Of a stretch of DNA of 64,000 nt, positions 47,239 through 55,800 are shown piece after piece. Location of the stretch: the NCBI GenBank assembly GCA_002929055.1, contig PERY01000003.1, positions 1 through 64,000 of the forward strand, written 5' to 3'. The notes under the pieces are model-generated. The model worked only from the letters and a program-made list of their open reading frames with translations. It did not search any database and was not told the DNA's origin. How positions within the stretch are numbered: position 1 is the first letter of the stretch; every line of letters starts with the position of its first letter. Position numbers and translations under genes: made by a program. This DNA comes from Methylocystis sp. (GTDB taxonomy: Bacteria > Pseudomonadota > Alphaproteobacteria > Rhizobiales > Beijerinckiaceae).

Positions 47239-48948
47239 ATGTTCATTCTTGGAGAAAAGTTGGTCCGTCGCCTGCGCTTTGGCGCCCTCGCCCTTCTGGG
47301 CGCCGTCATTGCGACGCTTGCGCCGGTGCGCGCCGAGACCCCCGACGAGACCTACAAGGCCCTCGGCATCTCCAAGACGGCGACGCCCAAGGAGCTCTAC
47401 GACGCGCTTGAGAAGCGCTATCACGACGAGGCGCAAGGCGCCGGCAAGGGATCGCTTTCGAAATATTGGGAGCCGATCCCGATTTCGAAATATCTGAACC
47501 CGCACAGCTTCTACAAGCCGCCGCAGACGATCGACGTCGATGCGACGCGCGCGCAATGCGTCGAGTGCCATACCCAGACGACGCCCGGCTGGACGCATAG
47601 CTGGAAAGGCAGCGTCCACGGCAATCTCGACGATATCCGCAAGCTGCCGGACAGCGACTCCCGCGCCTACAAGAAGGCGATGATCAAGGAGGTCGAGACG
47701 AACCTCCAATCCATGGGCAAGCTGAAGGCCGGCGACACGCTGAAGGAAGTCGGCTGCATCGACTGCCATATGGGCGTCGGTCAGGAGCATGGCCAGCACA
47801 AGGCCGAGCTGAAGATGCCGGATGCGGCCGCCTGCGGCCAATGCCATGTGCAGCAGTTCGCCGAGCGCGAATCGGAGCGCGACACCTTCACCTGGCCGCA
47901 GGACCAGTGGAAGCCCGGCCATCCCTCTCACGCGCTCTCCTACAAGGCGAATGTCGAGAACGCCATCTGGGCGGCGATGGAGCAGCGCGAAGTCGCGGAG
48001 GGCTGCACCTTCTGCCACACGCCGCAGACGACCTGTAACTCCTGTCACACGCGCCACGAATTCTCGGCGGTCGAAGCCCGCAAGCCGCAGGCCTGCGCTC
48101 AGTGCCACAACGGCGTCGATCACAATGAATTCGAAGGCTACATGCTCTCGAAACACGGCACGGTCTATCAGGCGCGCGGCGATCAATGGGACTGGAACGC
48201 CCGGCTCTCCGACGCGATCGAAAAAGGCAGGATGAACGCGCCCACCTGCCAATTCTGTCATATGGAATATGAGGGCAAATTCACGCACAACATGGTGCGC
48301 AAGTCGCGCTGGGCCTTCATGCCAATGCCCAAGATCGCAGATAATCTGAACCATCCCTGGTTCACGCAGCGCAAGGAGTCGTGGGTCTCCACCTGCTCGA
48401 ACTGTCACTCCGACAGTTTCGCGCGCGCCTATCTCGACGGCATGGACAAGGGCGTGATTTCGGGCCTGGAGATCACCGAGAAATCGCGCAGCGTTCTCGT
48501 GAAGCTCTTCAACGACAAGCTGCTGCCCGGCCAGAAGACCAATCGCCCCGCTCCGCCCGCGCCCGAGAAGGACGAGGCCGGCGGCTTCTTCCAGCTCTTC
48601 TGGCAGAAGGGCAACAACCCCTCCGCGGTGGAGTATGAGTTCACCGAGATGTGGGAGCATCACCAGATCAAGCACTACAAGGCGCTCGCGCATATGAACC
48701 CCGGCGGCTACACTTATTCGGACGGCTGGTCGCAGCTCATCAAGAGCGCGGCGAAGATCAACGACGAAGACACGCGCCTTCGTGAGGCCGCGGAAATCCG
48801 CGCCGAACTCAAGCGCATCTCCGGCGAGAAACGCGGCGATCTCGAACTCGACACGCCCGCGCGCCGGGCCTGGGCGGCGGGCCTCGGGGGGCTCATCATG
48901 CTGATCGGCGCCGGACTGATGCTGAAGCGCGACAGCAAGAAAGCCTGA
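47239..48948 (+). CDS. haoA: Hydroxylamine oxidoreductase, octahaem cytochrome c
   Basis: A 569-residue periplasmic protein with signal peptide (about residues 11-32) and eight CxxCH haem motifs at residues 107, 173, 199, 256, 266, 286, 337 and 386, the number found in Nitrosomonas HAO. HMNPGGYTYSDGWSQ (Tyr491/Tyr493) corresponds to the region carrying the tyrosine that cross-links to the catalytic P460 haem, so it is probably an oxidising enzyme. It converts hydroxylamine to nitric oxide/nitrite. A C-terminal membrane helix (about 543-562, GLGGLIMLIGAGLML) would anchor it. Methanotrophs use it to detoxify hydroxylamine produced from ammonia. haoB follows after 2 bp; no cytochrome c554 or cM552 gene is present. 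Confidence 0.93.
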   Translation: MFILGEKLVRRLRFGALALLGAVIATLAPVRAETPDETYKALGISKTATPKELYDALEKRYHDEAQGAGKGSLSKYWEPIPISKYLNPHSFYKPPQTIDVDATRAQCVECHTQTTPGWTHSWKGSVHGNLDDIRKLPDSDSRAYKKAMIKEVETNLQSMGKLKAGDTLKEVGCIDCHMGVGQEHGQHKAELKMPDAAACGQCHVQQFAERESERDTFTWPQDQWKPGHPSHALSYKANVENAIWAAMEQREVAEGCTFCHTPQTTCNSCHTRHEFSAVEARKPQACAQCHNGVDHNEFEGYMLSKHGTVYQARGDQWDWNARLSDAIEKGRMNAPTCQFCHMEYEGKFTHNMVRKSRWAFMPMPKIADNLNHPWFTQRKESWVSTCSNCHSDSFARAYLDGMDKGVISGLEITEKSRSVLVKLFNDKLLPGQKTNRPAPPAPEKDEAGGFFQLFWQKGNNPSAVEYEFTEMWEHHQIKHYKALAHMNPGGYTYSDGWSQLIKSAAKINDEDTRLREAAEIRAELKRISGEKRGDLELDTPARRAWAAGLGGLIMLIGAGLMLKRDSKKA

Positions 48949-48950
48949 GC

Positions 48951-49901
48951 ATGAGAATGTTGATCGGCGCCGGGCTCGTCGGGCTCGGCGCCGCCCTCCT
49001 TGGGTGGGCGGGCTATTCGTCGCTGCGTCCAGACGCGCATTATACACTGACGCTCTCTCCGGCGCCGGGTGACGCGGTGAAGGAATTTGCAAGCCTTGGC
49101 CTTGCAGCAGATGCGCTTCAACGCGTCGCGATAACCAGCCCGGACGAGCGCCGCCCCATCGCCTCCGGAGTTGTCGTGCGCGAGGGCGCGCGCCTCGCGC
49201 CGCTGGTCTGGCGCAATGAGGTGACGGAGCCGATCCTGTTCTCGGACATCTCTGCGTCGGACATCGTCAAGGTTGTCTCCGCCATTCGCGAGCACGTCTC
49301 CGGAGACTCGGTCGTGCTCGCCTGGTGGGATTTGTCGCGCGCCATCCGCATGGCGACGAAGCGCGACGCCCCGCTGGACGACGCCCGCGCCAGCGGCTTG
49401 CTGATCCCCTCGGCATGGACGGAGGTGGCGGAAGCCGAGCGCGCGCGCTGGGGCGCCGGCGTCGATCCGCAGGCGTCGGAAAGCTTCGAACGCTTCATCG
49501 ACGCGCTGCTGTCCAGCGAGCAGCACGGCGCGGATGCGCTGACGAAACTCGCAACCGGCAAGCCCGCCTATGTCGCCGTGCATATTTCAGACGTGTGGAA
49601 AGCCGCCGCCGCGCGGCCCGGGCGCTACTCGATCGGCTACAAGGACTTTCCGTCCTCGGGCGTATCTCACGGCGTCATTAAATCAGCGACGCAATGGATG
49701 CGCGAGAACAAGGTCGAGGGCGGCTTCGCGGCGGAGCCGATCGGCGGCGCCACGCGGCTGCATTATTTCACGCGCAAGGGCGACAGCGATGCGCTGATCG
49801 CGAAGCTCCTGCCCTTCTCTACGTCGAACCCCGCGCAGTTGGAGCGGTTCGAACTTGTCTATCAGCACAGGGGCTGGTGGGTTTACCGATTGAGAGCGTA
49901 G
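48951..49901 (+). CDS. haoB: HaoB, hydroxylamine oxidation-associated protein
   Basis: A 316-residue protein with an N-terminal membrane helix (about residues 3-24, MLIGAGLVGLGAALLGWAGY) and a periplasmic domain. It is in the position always held by haoB in nitrifiers and methanotrophs, and the sequence fits (LAWWDLSRAIRMATKRDAPLDD, LPSAWTEV-like IPSAWTEV, DFPSSGVSHGVI). Molecular function unknown. Starts 2 bp after the haoA stop, so strictly cotranslated. Confidence 0.88.
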   Translation: MRMLIGAGLVGLGAALLGWAGYSSLRPDAHYTLTLSPAPGDAVKEFASLGLAADALQRVAITSPDERRPIASGVVVREGARLAPLVWRNEVTEPILFSDISASDIVKVVSAIREHVSGDSVVLAWWDLSRAIRMATKRDAPLDDARASGLLIPSAWTEVAEAERARWGAGVDPQASESFERFIDALLSSEQHGADALTKLATGKPAYVAVHISDVWKAAAARPGRYSIGYKDFPSSGVSHGVIKSATQWMRENKVEGGFAAEPIGGATRLHYFTRKGDSDALIAKLLPFSTSNPAQLERFELVYQHRGWWVYRLRA

Positions 49902-49908
49902 CGCGTCT

Positions 49909-50124
49909 TCAGCGCGACTCGCGGGCGCGACGCTCGGACAGGCGCGCCGCAGCCGAGCGCGCGAGTTGAAACGCCTTCGCTTCCTCGCCGCGGTAGATGC
50001 CCTTCTCGACGGGGAGCGCGTTTCCGGGGGCGTAAACCTCCCATTGCCACATGGCGTTGCGGCCGACGCCGCCTCTCGCGCTCACGCGCACGGTATAGTC
50101 CTGCTTCTGGCTTTCATCAGTCAT
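49909..50124 (-). CDS. Small hypothetical protein
   Basis: A 71-residue, soluble, basic protein starting MTDESQKQDYTVRVSARGG and containing WQWEVYAPGNALPVEKGIYRG. The compositional bias and reading frame look coding, and its stop falls 7 bp from the haoB stop (convergent). Not recognised. No clear ribosome binding site precedes the ATG. Confidence 0.6.
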   Translation of the reverse strand: MTDESQKQDYTVRVSARGGVGRNAMWQWEVYAPGNALPVEKGIYRGEEAKAFQLARSAAARLSERRARESR

Positions 50125-50181
50125 GAGGAGCTTATCGCACGGCCTGCGAGCGGGCGCCAGAACGCCCGTCTTCTGGAAAAA

Positions 50182-51717
50182 TTAGCCCCGAAGCGCTGCC
50201 GCCAGCCGTGCGATTCCGTCCTCGATTTCTTTCTCGGTGAGCGCGACGAAGCCGAGCATCAGCAAGCGGTCGCCATCGTCATCATCACCAAACCGAAGCG
50301 CCGAGCCTGTCGCCAGCGAACAGACGCCGACGCCCGCCGCAAGGCCCCTGGCCTCGACTTCGGCTGCGCTCGGGAATCCTTCTGGCAGCTTCCAGACGAG
50401 ATGCATGCCCGCCTGCTCGCCATAGACTTCGCAGTCTCCAAAATGCTTCTTCAAGGCGCCCAGCAGCGCATCGCGGCGCTCGCGATAGAGCTGGCGGATG
50501 CGGCGCAGATGTCGGCCGAATTCGCCGCTCGACATGAAGTCCGCCATCGCGGCCTGCTCCAGCCAGCTCTGCCCGTTATTCATCAGCATTTTCATGCGGC
50601 GGAAACTGTCGACGAGCCGCCGCGGCGCCACGACATAGCCAAGCCGCAGCCCCGGCCCCATGCATTTGGAGAAGGTGCCGAGGTAGATAACACGCTCGTT
50701 GCGATCGAGGCCCTTCAACGCCGTCAGCGGCGAGCCGACGAAGCGGAAGTCGCTGTCGTAATCGTCCTCGATGATATAGGCGTCGTATTGCGTCGCCCAT
50801 GACAGAAGCTCGATGCGACGTTGCAGGCTCATCGTCACGCCGACCGGATATTGATGCGATGGCGTGACATAGGCCAGGGCGCCCTTCACATGCGGCAGTT
50901 TTGAAACGTCGAGCCCATCACGGTCGATCGGCACGGGATGCAGCTTTGCGCCAAGACTTTCGAGGACGAAAGCCGCGCCCTGATAGCAGGGCGACTCGAC
51001 CACGGCCGTCGAGCCGGGCGTGACGAGCAGGCGCCCGACGAGATTGAATCCATCCTGACAGCCGCCGACGATGATGATCTGGTCGGCGTCGCAGACAACG
51101 CCGCGCGCGGGCGCAAGATGCTTGGCGATCGCCTGGCGCAACTCCAGAAGTCCCGCCGGATCGCTGTAGCTTGTGAGCCGCGCGCCCGCCGATTTCAGCC
51201 GGCCTTTGATGTGCTGCGACCAGGCCTTGAGCGGAAAGGTGCGCGCGTCGGGACGGCCGACCCAGAAATCGGCGGCGAGGCGGCGGCGATCCGGGTCCGC
51301 GAGACGGTGGGTGCGCAGGTCGCGAATCGGTTCATCGCTGGACGCGGCCGCCGCATCCGTCTGGAGCTGAGTCGCGGCGGGGCCCGCCGAGGCCGATGAC
51401 AGAAAAGCTGTGTCGGGCAGATCGGGCGAGACGAAAGTGCCGACATAAGGCTTGGTGCGGATGTAGCCTTCCGAGATCAGCCGTTCATAGGCAAGGACCG
51501 CCGTATTGCGGGAAACGCCGAGCTGGGCGCTCAATTCCCGCGTCGTCGGCAGCGGATCGTCGCCGCGCAGTTGCCCGTTGAGGATCATCGTGCGGATCTG
51601 ATCGAAGATCTGATTCTGCAGGGTAGATTTGTCGGTTTCTCTCAAAATAATAGAGAGTTGCGCGTGCCCGCTGCGGACAACGGGATTTGCACGGCTAACG
51701 GAGACGATGTTCGACAT
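50182..51717 (-). CDS. MocR-type (GntR/aminotransferase) transcriptional regulator
   Basis: A 511-residue regulator with an N-terminal GntR winged helix (about residues 30-95: LQNQIFDQIRTMILNGQL, LPTTRELSAQLGVSRNTAVLAYERL) joined to a fold-type I aminotransferase-like domain with PLP-lysine region FSKCMGPGLRLGYV and DDYDSDFRF. Such proteins sense PLP, amino acids or amines and bind direct repeats, often near their own gene. ATG 51717 is the start; the frame continues upstream without sense. The gene lies between haoAB and three small-peptide genes, which read the other way. Confidence 0.88.
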   Translation of the reverse strand: MSNIVSVSRANPVVRSGHAQLSIILRETDKSTLQNQIFDQIRTMILNGQLRGDDPLPTTRELSAQLGVSRNTAVLAYERLISEGYIRTKPYVGTFVSPDLPDTAFLSSASAGPAATQLQTDAAAASSDEPIRDLRTHRLADPDRRRLAADFWVGRPDARTFPLKAWSQHIKGRLKSAGARLTSYSDPAGLLELRQAIAKHLAPARGVVCDADQIIIVGGCQDGFNLVGRLLVTPGSTAVVESPCYQGAAFVLESLGAKLHPVPIDRDGLDVSKLPHVKGALAYVTPSHQYPVGVTMSLQRRIELLSWATQYDAYIIEDDYDSDFRFVGSPLTALKGLDRNERVIYLGTFSKCMGPGLRLGYVVAPRRLVDSFRRMKMLMNNGQSWLEQAAMADFMSSGEFGRHLRRIRQLYRERRDALLGALKKHFGDCEVYGEQAGMHLVWKLPEGFPSAAEVEARGLAAGVGVCSLATGSALRFGDDDDGDRLLMLGFVALTEKEIEDGIARLAAALRG

Positions 51718-51814
51718 TCCCAACTCGCGCCCCAAATGTGAACAGCATGTAAGCAGATAGCCCACGATTAAGGCGCGGACGCGCACATTCATAGAGCCAC
51801 GCCAATCCACTTCA

Positions 51815-51935
51815 CTGGCGCCACAGCATTTCTCCATGCGACCAATCGGCGCGACCAAGAGCCGGGCGGAAGGCCTGCAGGGGCAATTGTCAAAAAAGCT
51901 TTAACTGGCGCCACTATGTCAATTCTCTCTGGCGC
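51815..51935. promoter_or_regulatory. TGGCGCC boxes in the mocR/small-peptide divergent region
   Basis: TGGCGCCA at 51815-51822 and 51906-51913 and a shorter TGGCGC at 51930-51935, with a further TGGCGC at 52214-52219 before the second peptide gene. They share the core with the tandem boxes before haoA. Between 51718 and 52000 there is no gene. A palindrome of this kind is not rare in GC-rich DNA, so the call is tentative. Confidence 0.35.
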
Positions 51936-52000
51936 TTTCCGGAAATCACCAGTTGCGGAAGTCTGCTCGCATAGATGGCGAGAGATCCGGGAGGAAGAAG

Positions 52001-52201
52001 ATGTCGTTGGCGGATTCGAAAATCGTGCCTGCCGCGTTCTGGCTAGGCTTTCTGGCTCTCGGCTTCGCAACAAGCCTTGGGGGACCGGACAAGCATCATG
52101 CGCAATCAGCGCGCGTTGAGAAGGCGACCAGGATTCCGTCGCCTGCGCAACCGGCGGCTAAGCACGAAGCATTGGCGAACGGCGCGATAGCCGCGCGTTG
52201 A
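52001..52201 (+). CDS. 66-residue membrane peptide
   Basis: Encodes a protein starting MSLADSKIVPAAFWLGFLAL, with one membrane helix (about residues 9-27) followed by a polar tail with two adjacent His (DKHHAQ) and a Pro/Ala-rich end. The AGGAAG ribosome binding site is strong and well spaced. First of three small genes in a row downstream of TGGCGCC boxes and divergent from mocR. Not recognised. Confidence 0.6.
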   Translation: MSLADSKIVPAAFWLGFLALGFATSLGGPDKHHAQSARVEKATRIPSPAQPAAKHEALANGAIAAR

Positions 52202-52237
52202 AGTGATCTCTTCTGGCGCTTTTGGGGGAGGGTAAAG

Positions 52238-52333
52238 ATGAGTCTGCCAGCAAGCTTTCTAACTTTTCTCGTTCTCGAGCTACTCAGCATTCTCACCCTG
52301 GCGGTAATCGCCAGCGCCGACGGCTGGATGTAG
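52238..52333 (+). CDS. 31-residue membrane peptide
   Basis: Encodes MSLPASFLTFLVLELLSILT then LAVIASADGWM, a single hydrophobic helix with one internal Glu. GGGGGAGGG lies 5-10 nt before the ATG, a very strong site. The gene is 36 bp after the 66-residue peptide gene. Not recognised; resembles the small membrane subunits that stabilise larger complexes. Confidence 0.55.
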   Translation: MSLPASFLTFLVLELLSILTLAVIASADGWM

Positions 52334-52469
52334 GCGCCGCGCCGGACGCGCTTGTCAAAGCGGGCCAAGGCTCCTATCTGCGCTCCAAGCGACGGCGCAG
52401 CCGTCAGGGTGAAACGGCGGCCCGAGCGCGGAGGTAGCGACGGGCCGTTCGGCTGACGGGAGACGAGCG

Positions 52470-52556
52470 ATGCCGACAGGTCTTACGCAAATCATTCTTC
52501 TGGGATCCATCGGCTTTTTTCTCGGGGCCGCGCTTTTCGGCTGGGTTTACGGCTGA
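52470..52556 (+). CDS. 28-residue membrane peptide
   Basis: Encodes MPTGLTQIILLGSIGFFLGA then ALFGWVYG, a single hydrophobic helix rich in Gly (GxxxG-like spacing). GGGAGACGAGCG precedes the ATG. It is 136 bp after the second peptide gene and ahead of the strong hairpin at 52580-52605. Not recognised. Confidence 0.55.
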   Translation: MPTGLTQIILLGSIGFFLGAALFGWVYG

Positions 52557-52568
52557 GCGGCATCCCGG

Positions 52569-52605
52569 AAAAAAGAAAAGGCTGCCGGAACGGATTCCGG
52601 CAGCC
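52569..52605 (-). terminator. Terminator of the arylsulfatase gene
   Basis: Perfect 11-bp stem GGCTGCCGGAA/TTCCGGCAGCC with a four-base loop (52580-52605). On the minus strand it is followed by TTTTCTTTTTT (plus-strand AAAAAAGAAAA at 52569-52579). Classic Rho-independent terminator 26 bp after the sulfatase stop; from the plus side it also ends the small-peptide transcript, without a T run. Confidence 0.85.
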
Positions 52606-52631
52606 GCAAGAGCAGAATTGGCGCTCGTTTT

Positions 52632-54179
52632 TTACCGCGAACCCCTCGTCACCGCCTCCATCACCCGATCGAGATTGAAGCTGCCCGGTTTCTGGCGCGG
52701 CGGGAACTCCTTGAAGCTCTGGAGCCACTGCCCGACATAGCCGCCCGCCGGCGCTATCGCGAACATGCGGTCCAGATACCAGCGCTGATAGCCCATTGCG
52801 TTCTCCTCCTCGGCGCGCTCGAACGGGTCCATGCGCAGATTGGTGAGCAGCGGCGCACGAAGCGTCTCGAACGGCTCCTGCCAGACCTTCAGGCCTTCAG
52901 CGTTCTGCTTCAGGAAGGTGATCTTCCAGTTCTCGTATCGCAGCGCGGCGACGGAGCCGTCATCGGTCCAGTAGATGAACTCCTTGCGTGGCCACGGCTG
53001 CTCGCCCTTCAGCGCGCCGGTGAGATCGTAGCCGTCGAGATGGACCTTGTAGTTGCGGCCGTTGATCCGCTTGCCCTTCAGAAGCTCGCTTTTCACCTCT
53101 GGATCGCCCGCGGCCGCAAGCAGCGTCGTCGCCATGTCCTCATGCGCGGCAACGTCATTGATGACCGAGCCGGGCTTGATGACGCCCGGCCAGCGGATCA
53201 CGGTGGGGACGCGATAGCCGCCTTCCCAATTCGTGTTCTTCTCTCCGCGGAACATGGTCGTGCCGCCGTCGGGCCAGGTGAAGGTCTCCGCGCCATTGTC
53301 GGTCGAATACATCACGATGGTGTTGTCTTCGATCCCGAGCTCTTTCAGCTTGGCGAGGAGTTCGCCCACCATGCCGTCATGCTCGGCCATGCCGTCGGCA
53401 TAGACGCCGAGGCCAGTCTTGCCTTCAGACGACGGCTTGAGATGGGTGAAGATGTGCATGCGGGTGGAGTTCCACCAGATGAAGAAGGGCTTGTCGTCCT
53501 TGACCGCCTTCTCCATGAAGCCGAGGGCGGCCTTGGTGACTTCCTCGTCCACCGTCTCCATGCGCTTGCGCGTCAGCGGACCCGTGTCCTCGATCTTGCC
53601 GCCCGCGAAGCTGTGGATCACGCCGCGCGGGCCGAACTTCTTCTTGAACTCGGGGCTCTGCGGATAGTCCGGGTTCTCAGGCTCCTCCTCGGCGTTGAGG
53701 TGGTAGAGATTGCCGAAGAACTCGTCGAAGCCGTGGGCGGTCGGCAGCATGTCGTCGCGATCGCCCAGATGGTTCTTGCCGAACTGGCCGGTGACATAGC
53801 CGAGCGGCTTCAAGAGGCCCGCGATCGTCGGGTCTTCCTTTTTCATGCCTTCCGGCGCGCCGGGCAGGCCGACCTTGGTGAGGCCGGTGCGGATCGGCGA
53901 CTGGCCGGTGATGAAGGCGGCGCGGCCGGCGGTGCAGCTCTGCTGGCCGTACCAATCCGTGAACAGCGCGCCTTCCTGCGCGATCTTGTCGATGTTGGGC
54001 GTCTTGTAGCCCATCATGCCACGATTATAGGCGCTGACGTTGAACTGGCCGATGTCATCGCCCCAGATGACGAGGATGTTGGGCTTCTTGCCGCGCGGCG
54101 TTTCCGCTTGCGCGGCGCCGACGGCGAATATCGTACTGGCGGCTGTCAGCGCCGCCGTCAACAACTTCCACCCTGACAT
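52632..54179 (-). CDS. Periplasmic arylsulfatase
   Basis: A 515-residue exported sulfatase (signal peptide about residues 1-26, ending AAQA). The alkaline-phosphatase-superfamily core has metal motif PNILVIWGDDIGQFN, active-site motif QQSCTAGRAAF and GKNHLGD. The CxAxR box is a formylglycine site, the Cys type that needs oxidation by a formylglycine-generating enzyme or the radical SAM maturase; none is in the window. Releases sulfate from aromatic or other sulfate esters. ATG 54179 has the signal peptide; upstream frame is not coding. Confidence 0.9.
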   Translation of the reverse strand: MSGWKLLTAALTAASTIFAVGAAQAETPRGKKPNILVIWGDDIGQFNVSAYNRGMMGYKTPNIDKIAQEGALFTDWYGQQSCTAGRAAFITGQSPIRTGLTKVGLPGAPEGMKKEDPTIAGLLKPLGYVTGQFGKNHLGDRDDMLPTAHGFDEFFGNLYHLNAEEEPENPDYPQSPEFKKKFGPRGVIHSFAGGKIEDTGPLTRKRMETVDEEVTKAALGFMEKAVKDDKPFFIWWNSTRMHIFTHLKPSSEGKTGLGVYADGMAEHDGMVGELLAKLKELGIEDNTIVMYSTDNGAETFTWPDGGTTMFRGEKNTNWEGGYRVPTVIRWPGVIKPGSVINDVAAHEDMATTLLAAAGDPEVKSELLKGKRINGRNYKVHLDGYDLTGALKGEQPWPRKEFIYWTDDGSVAALRYENWKITFLKQNAEGLKVWQEPFETLRAPLLTNLRMDPFERAEEENAMGYQRWYLDRMFAIAPAGGYVGQWLQSFKEFPPRQKPGSFNLDRVMEAVTRGSR

Positions 54180-54301
54180 GATCTTCTCCGAACGACAGAA
54201 ACCTGCATGAATGCGAGCACACGCCTCGCGCCGAATTGACAGTCTGACCCTACCGCGACAAGGGTTGAGCAGCAACCGGAAGGCGAGGTTACACAAAACC
54301 T

Positions 54302-55396
54302 TCATCTTCCAAGATGCATGTCGAAAAAGCGCGCGATGTCGCCGAAAACCTCGCGCGCCTCGGGCATGTCCGGCCCCGCATATTGCGCGTGGCTCATGCC
54401 CTCATAGACGTTGAGGTCCGCCTCGACGCCCGCGCGCCGCAGGGCGCGATGCGTCCGCACGGTGTTCGAGAGGAAGAGGTCGCGCGTTCCCGTCGTGAGG
54501 ATGGTCGCGGGAAAGCCCCTGAAATTCCCGTACACCGGCGAGAGGTAGGGGGTCTTGAGATCATGGCCGTTGGCGTAGAGTTTCGCAGCGCCGCCGAGCC
54601 AGCCGTCCCAGGTGACGAGCATGTTGTCGACAAATTCATTGGCGAAATAGCTGTCGCCGATCTTGTCGAGATCGGCCCAGGGCGTGCCGGCCGAGACCGC
54701 CGCCGGCAGGGGCAGCCCCTCGTCCTTTGCGCGCAGCGCCATCGCGAGCGCCAGCCCGCCGCCCGAGGACGAGCCAAAGATAGCCATGTTCTCTGGCTTC
54801 ACCGACTGCACAATCGCCCGCCAGACCGTCAGCGCATCGTCCAGCGCCGCAGGGAAAGGCGCATCGGGCGGCATACGGTAATCTATAGAGATGACGCGAT
54901 AACCGCCCAGCCCCGCCATCATGATGGCTTCGTTGGTGGCGGCCTCCCCTCCCCCGAAAACATAGCCGCCGCCATGGACATGAATAAGCATTCGGTCGCG
55001 GTTCTCGGGGCGCAGATGTCGCGGCGTCACGAGCCAGGCCTTCACGCCGCCGATGAGCTGCGGCTCGACCGCGACGTCGAGCTTCTTGCGCAGGGAGGCG
55101 AGCGGTTCCGTCCACAAGGCCTCGAAACGCTTGTTGAGATCAGCCCATTCCTGCCGGGTTTTCGGCGGCGCCGAGGTGACGCCCGGAGGGTAAGGCGCGC
55201 CGATCAGGGCCTGCAGTTGCGGGCTCACGTCATGGGGCACGGGGATCATGCGGGGCGGAACCCGGCGCGGCCCCGCCTCGGCGTTGGCGGCCGCAGCCGC
55301 GCGCGCGTCCGCCGGCAAGCGGTGCTTGGCCCAAGCCGCAGGCGCAATCGCCAGCAATATCCCGCAGGAGAGAATCGGAAGCCGCCAATTGATCAT
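54302..55396 (-). CDS. Exported alpha/beta-hydrolase (HSL-type esterase)
   Basis: A 364-residue hydrolase with signal peptide MINWRLPILSCGILLAIAPAAWA. Oxyanion-hole motif HVHGGGYVFGG, nucleophile elbow IFGSSSGGGLALA (Ser), catalytic Asp in TGTRDLFLS and His in YEGMSHAQY, all as in hormone-sensitive-lipase family (IV) esterases. Substrate unknown. Upstream of the sulfatase on the same strand, with a 122-bp gap; the pair may be one operon. Confidence 0.9.
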   Translation of the reverse strand: MINWRLPILSCGILLAIAPAAWAKHRLPADARAAAAANAEAGPRRVPPRMIPVPHDVSPQLQALIGAPYPPGVTSAPPKTRQEWADLNKRFEALWTEPLASLRKKLDVAVEPQLIGGVKAWLVTPRHLRPENRDRMLIHVHGGGYVFGGGEAATNEAIMMAGLGGYRVISIDYRMPPDAPFPAALDDALTVWRAIVQSVKPENMAIFGSSSGGGLALAMALRAKDEGLPLPAAVSAGTPWADLDKIGDSYFANEFVDNMLVTWDGWLGGAAKLYANGHDLKTPYLSPVYGNFRGFPATILTTGTRDLFLSNTVRTHRALRRAGVEADLNVYEGMSHAQYAGPDMPEAREVFGDIARFFDMHLGR

Positions 55397-55590
55397 GAAC
55401 CGTGCTCAGCCTCGTACACAAATATGCGCCCGGCCGGGTGGCGCGCAACCGGGACGCGGCCTGCTCGGGGCAAGGCGATACGACTATCGACCGTGAGCGC
55501 CGCATATTCAACGTGCTAATTGTTTCGCTCAAGGCTGATCCTTATAGTCAAGCTCACGTCGCTCGATTCTCTGCCCGTTTCGAGCGGCCA

Positions 55591-55621
55591 GGCCCGGCGA
55601 ATGGACCCCATTCGCCGGGCC
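55591..55621. repeat. Perfect 14-bp-stem hairpin in the esterase/iorA gap
   Basis: GGCCCGGCGAATGG, loop ACC, CCATTCGCCGGGCC. Part of the 562-bp gap 55397-55958 between divergent esterase and iorA genes; no convincing coding frame or RNA gene was seen in that gap apart from these hairpins. No T run flanks it on either side. Confidence 0.6.
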
Positions 55622-55766
55622 GCCTCGCGCTCACGGTTTGTTGCGCCGCCGCAACATCTCAACCATGTTTTCAACGAACTTCGTTCGAACGTGCGGCCAC
55701 GCTTGGTCGGCGCGAGAAGCGCCGCTAGCGTCCTACTCGTTTCAAGACGGAGTTTGAGGGGAAGTT

Positions 55767-55800
55767 GACGGCCTGTCCGGGCGCGCCCGGACGGGCCGTC
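55767..55800. repeat. 34-bp palindrome in the esterase/iorA gap
   Basis: GACGGCCTGTCCGGGCGCGC followed by CCGGACGGGCCGTC, self-complementary with one T-G mismatch. It is followed by a short tandem CTTGCACTTGCC repeat (about 55803-55830). Could end a small transcript from the left or act in regulation of iorA. Confidence 0.5.

Noticed and set aside
47089..49092. A 667-codon minus-strand frame opposite haoA
   Set aside because: Antisense shadow; the eight haem motifs on the plus strand show which strand codes.
52222..52437. A 71-codon plus-strand frame overlapping the 31-residue peptide gene
   Set aside because: Polar, Arg-rich shadow; the strong ribosome site is spaced for the ATG at 52238 in a different frame.
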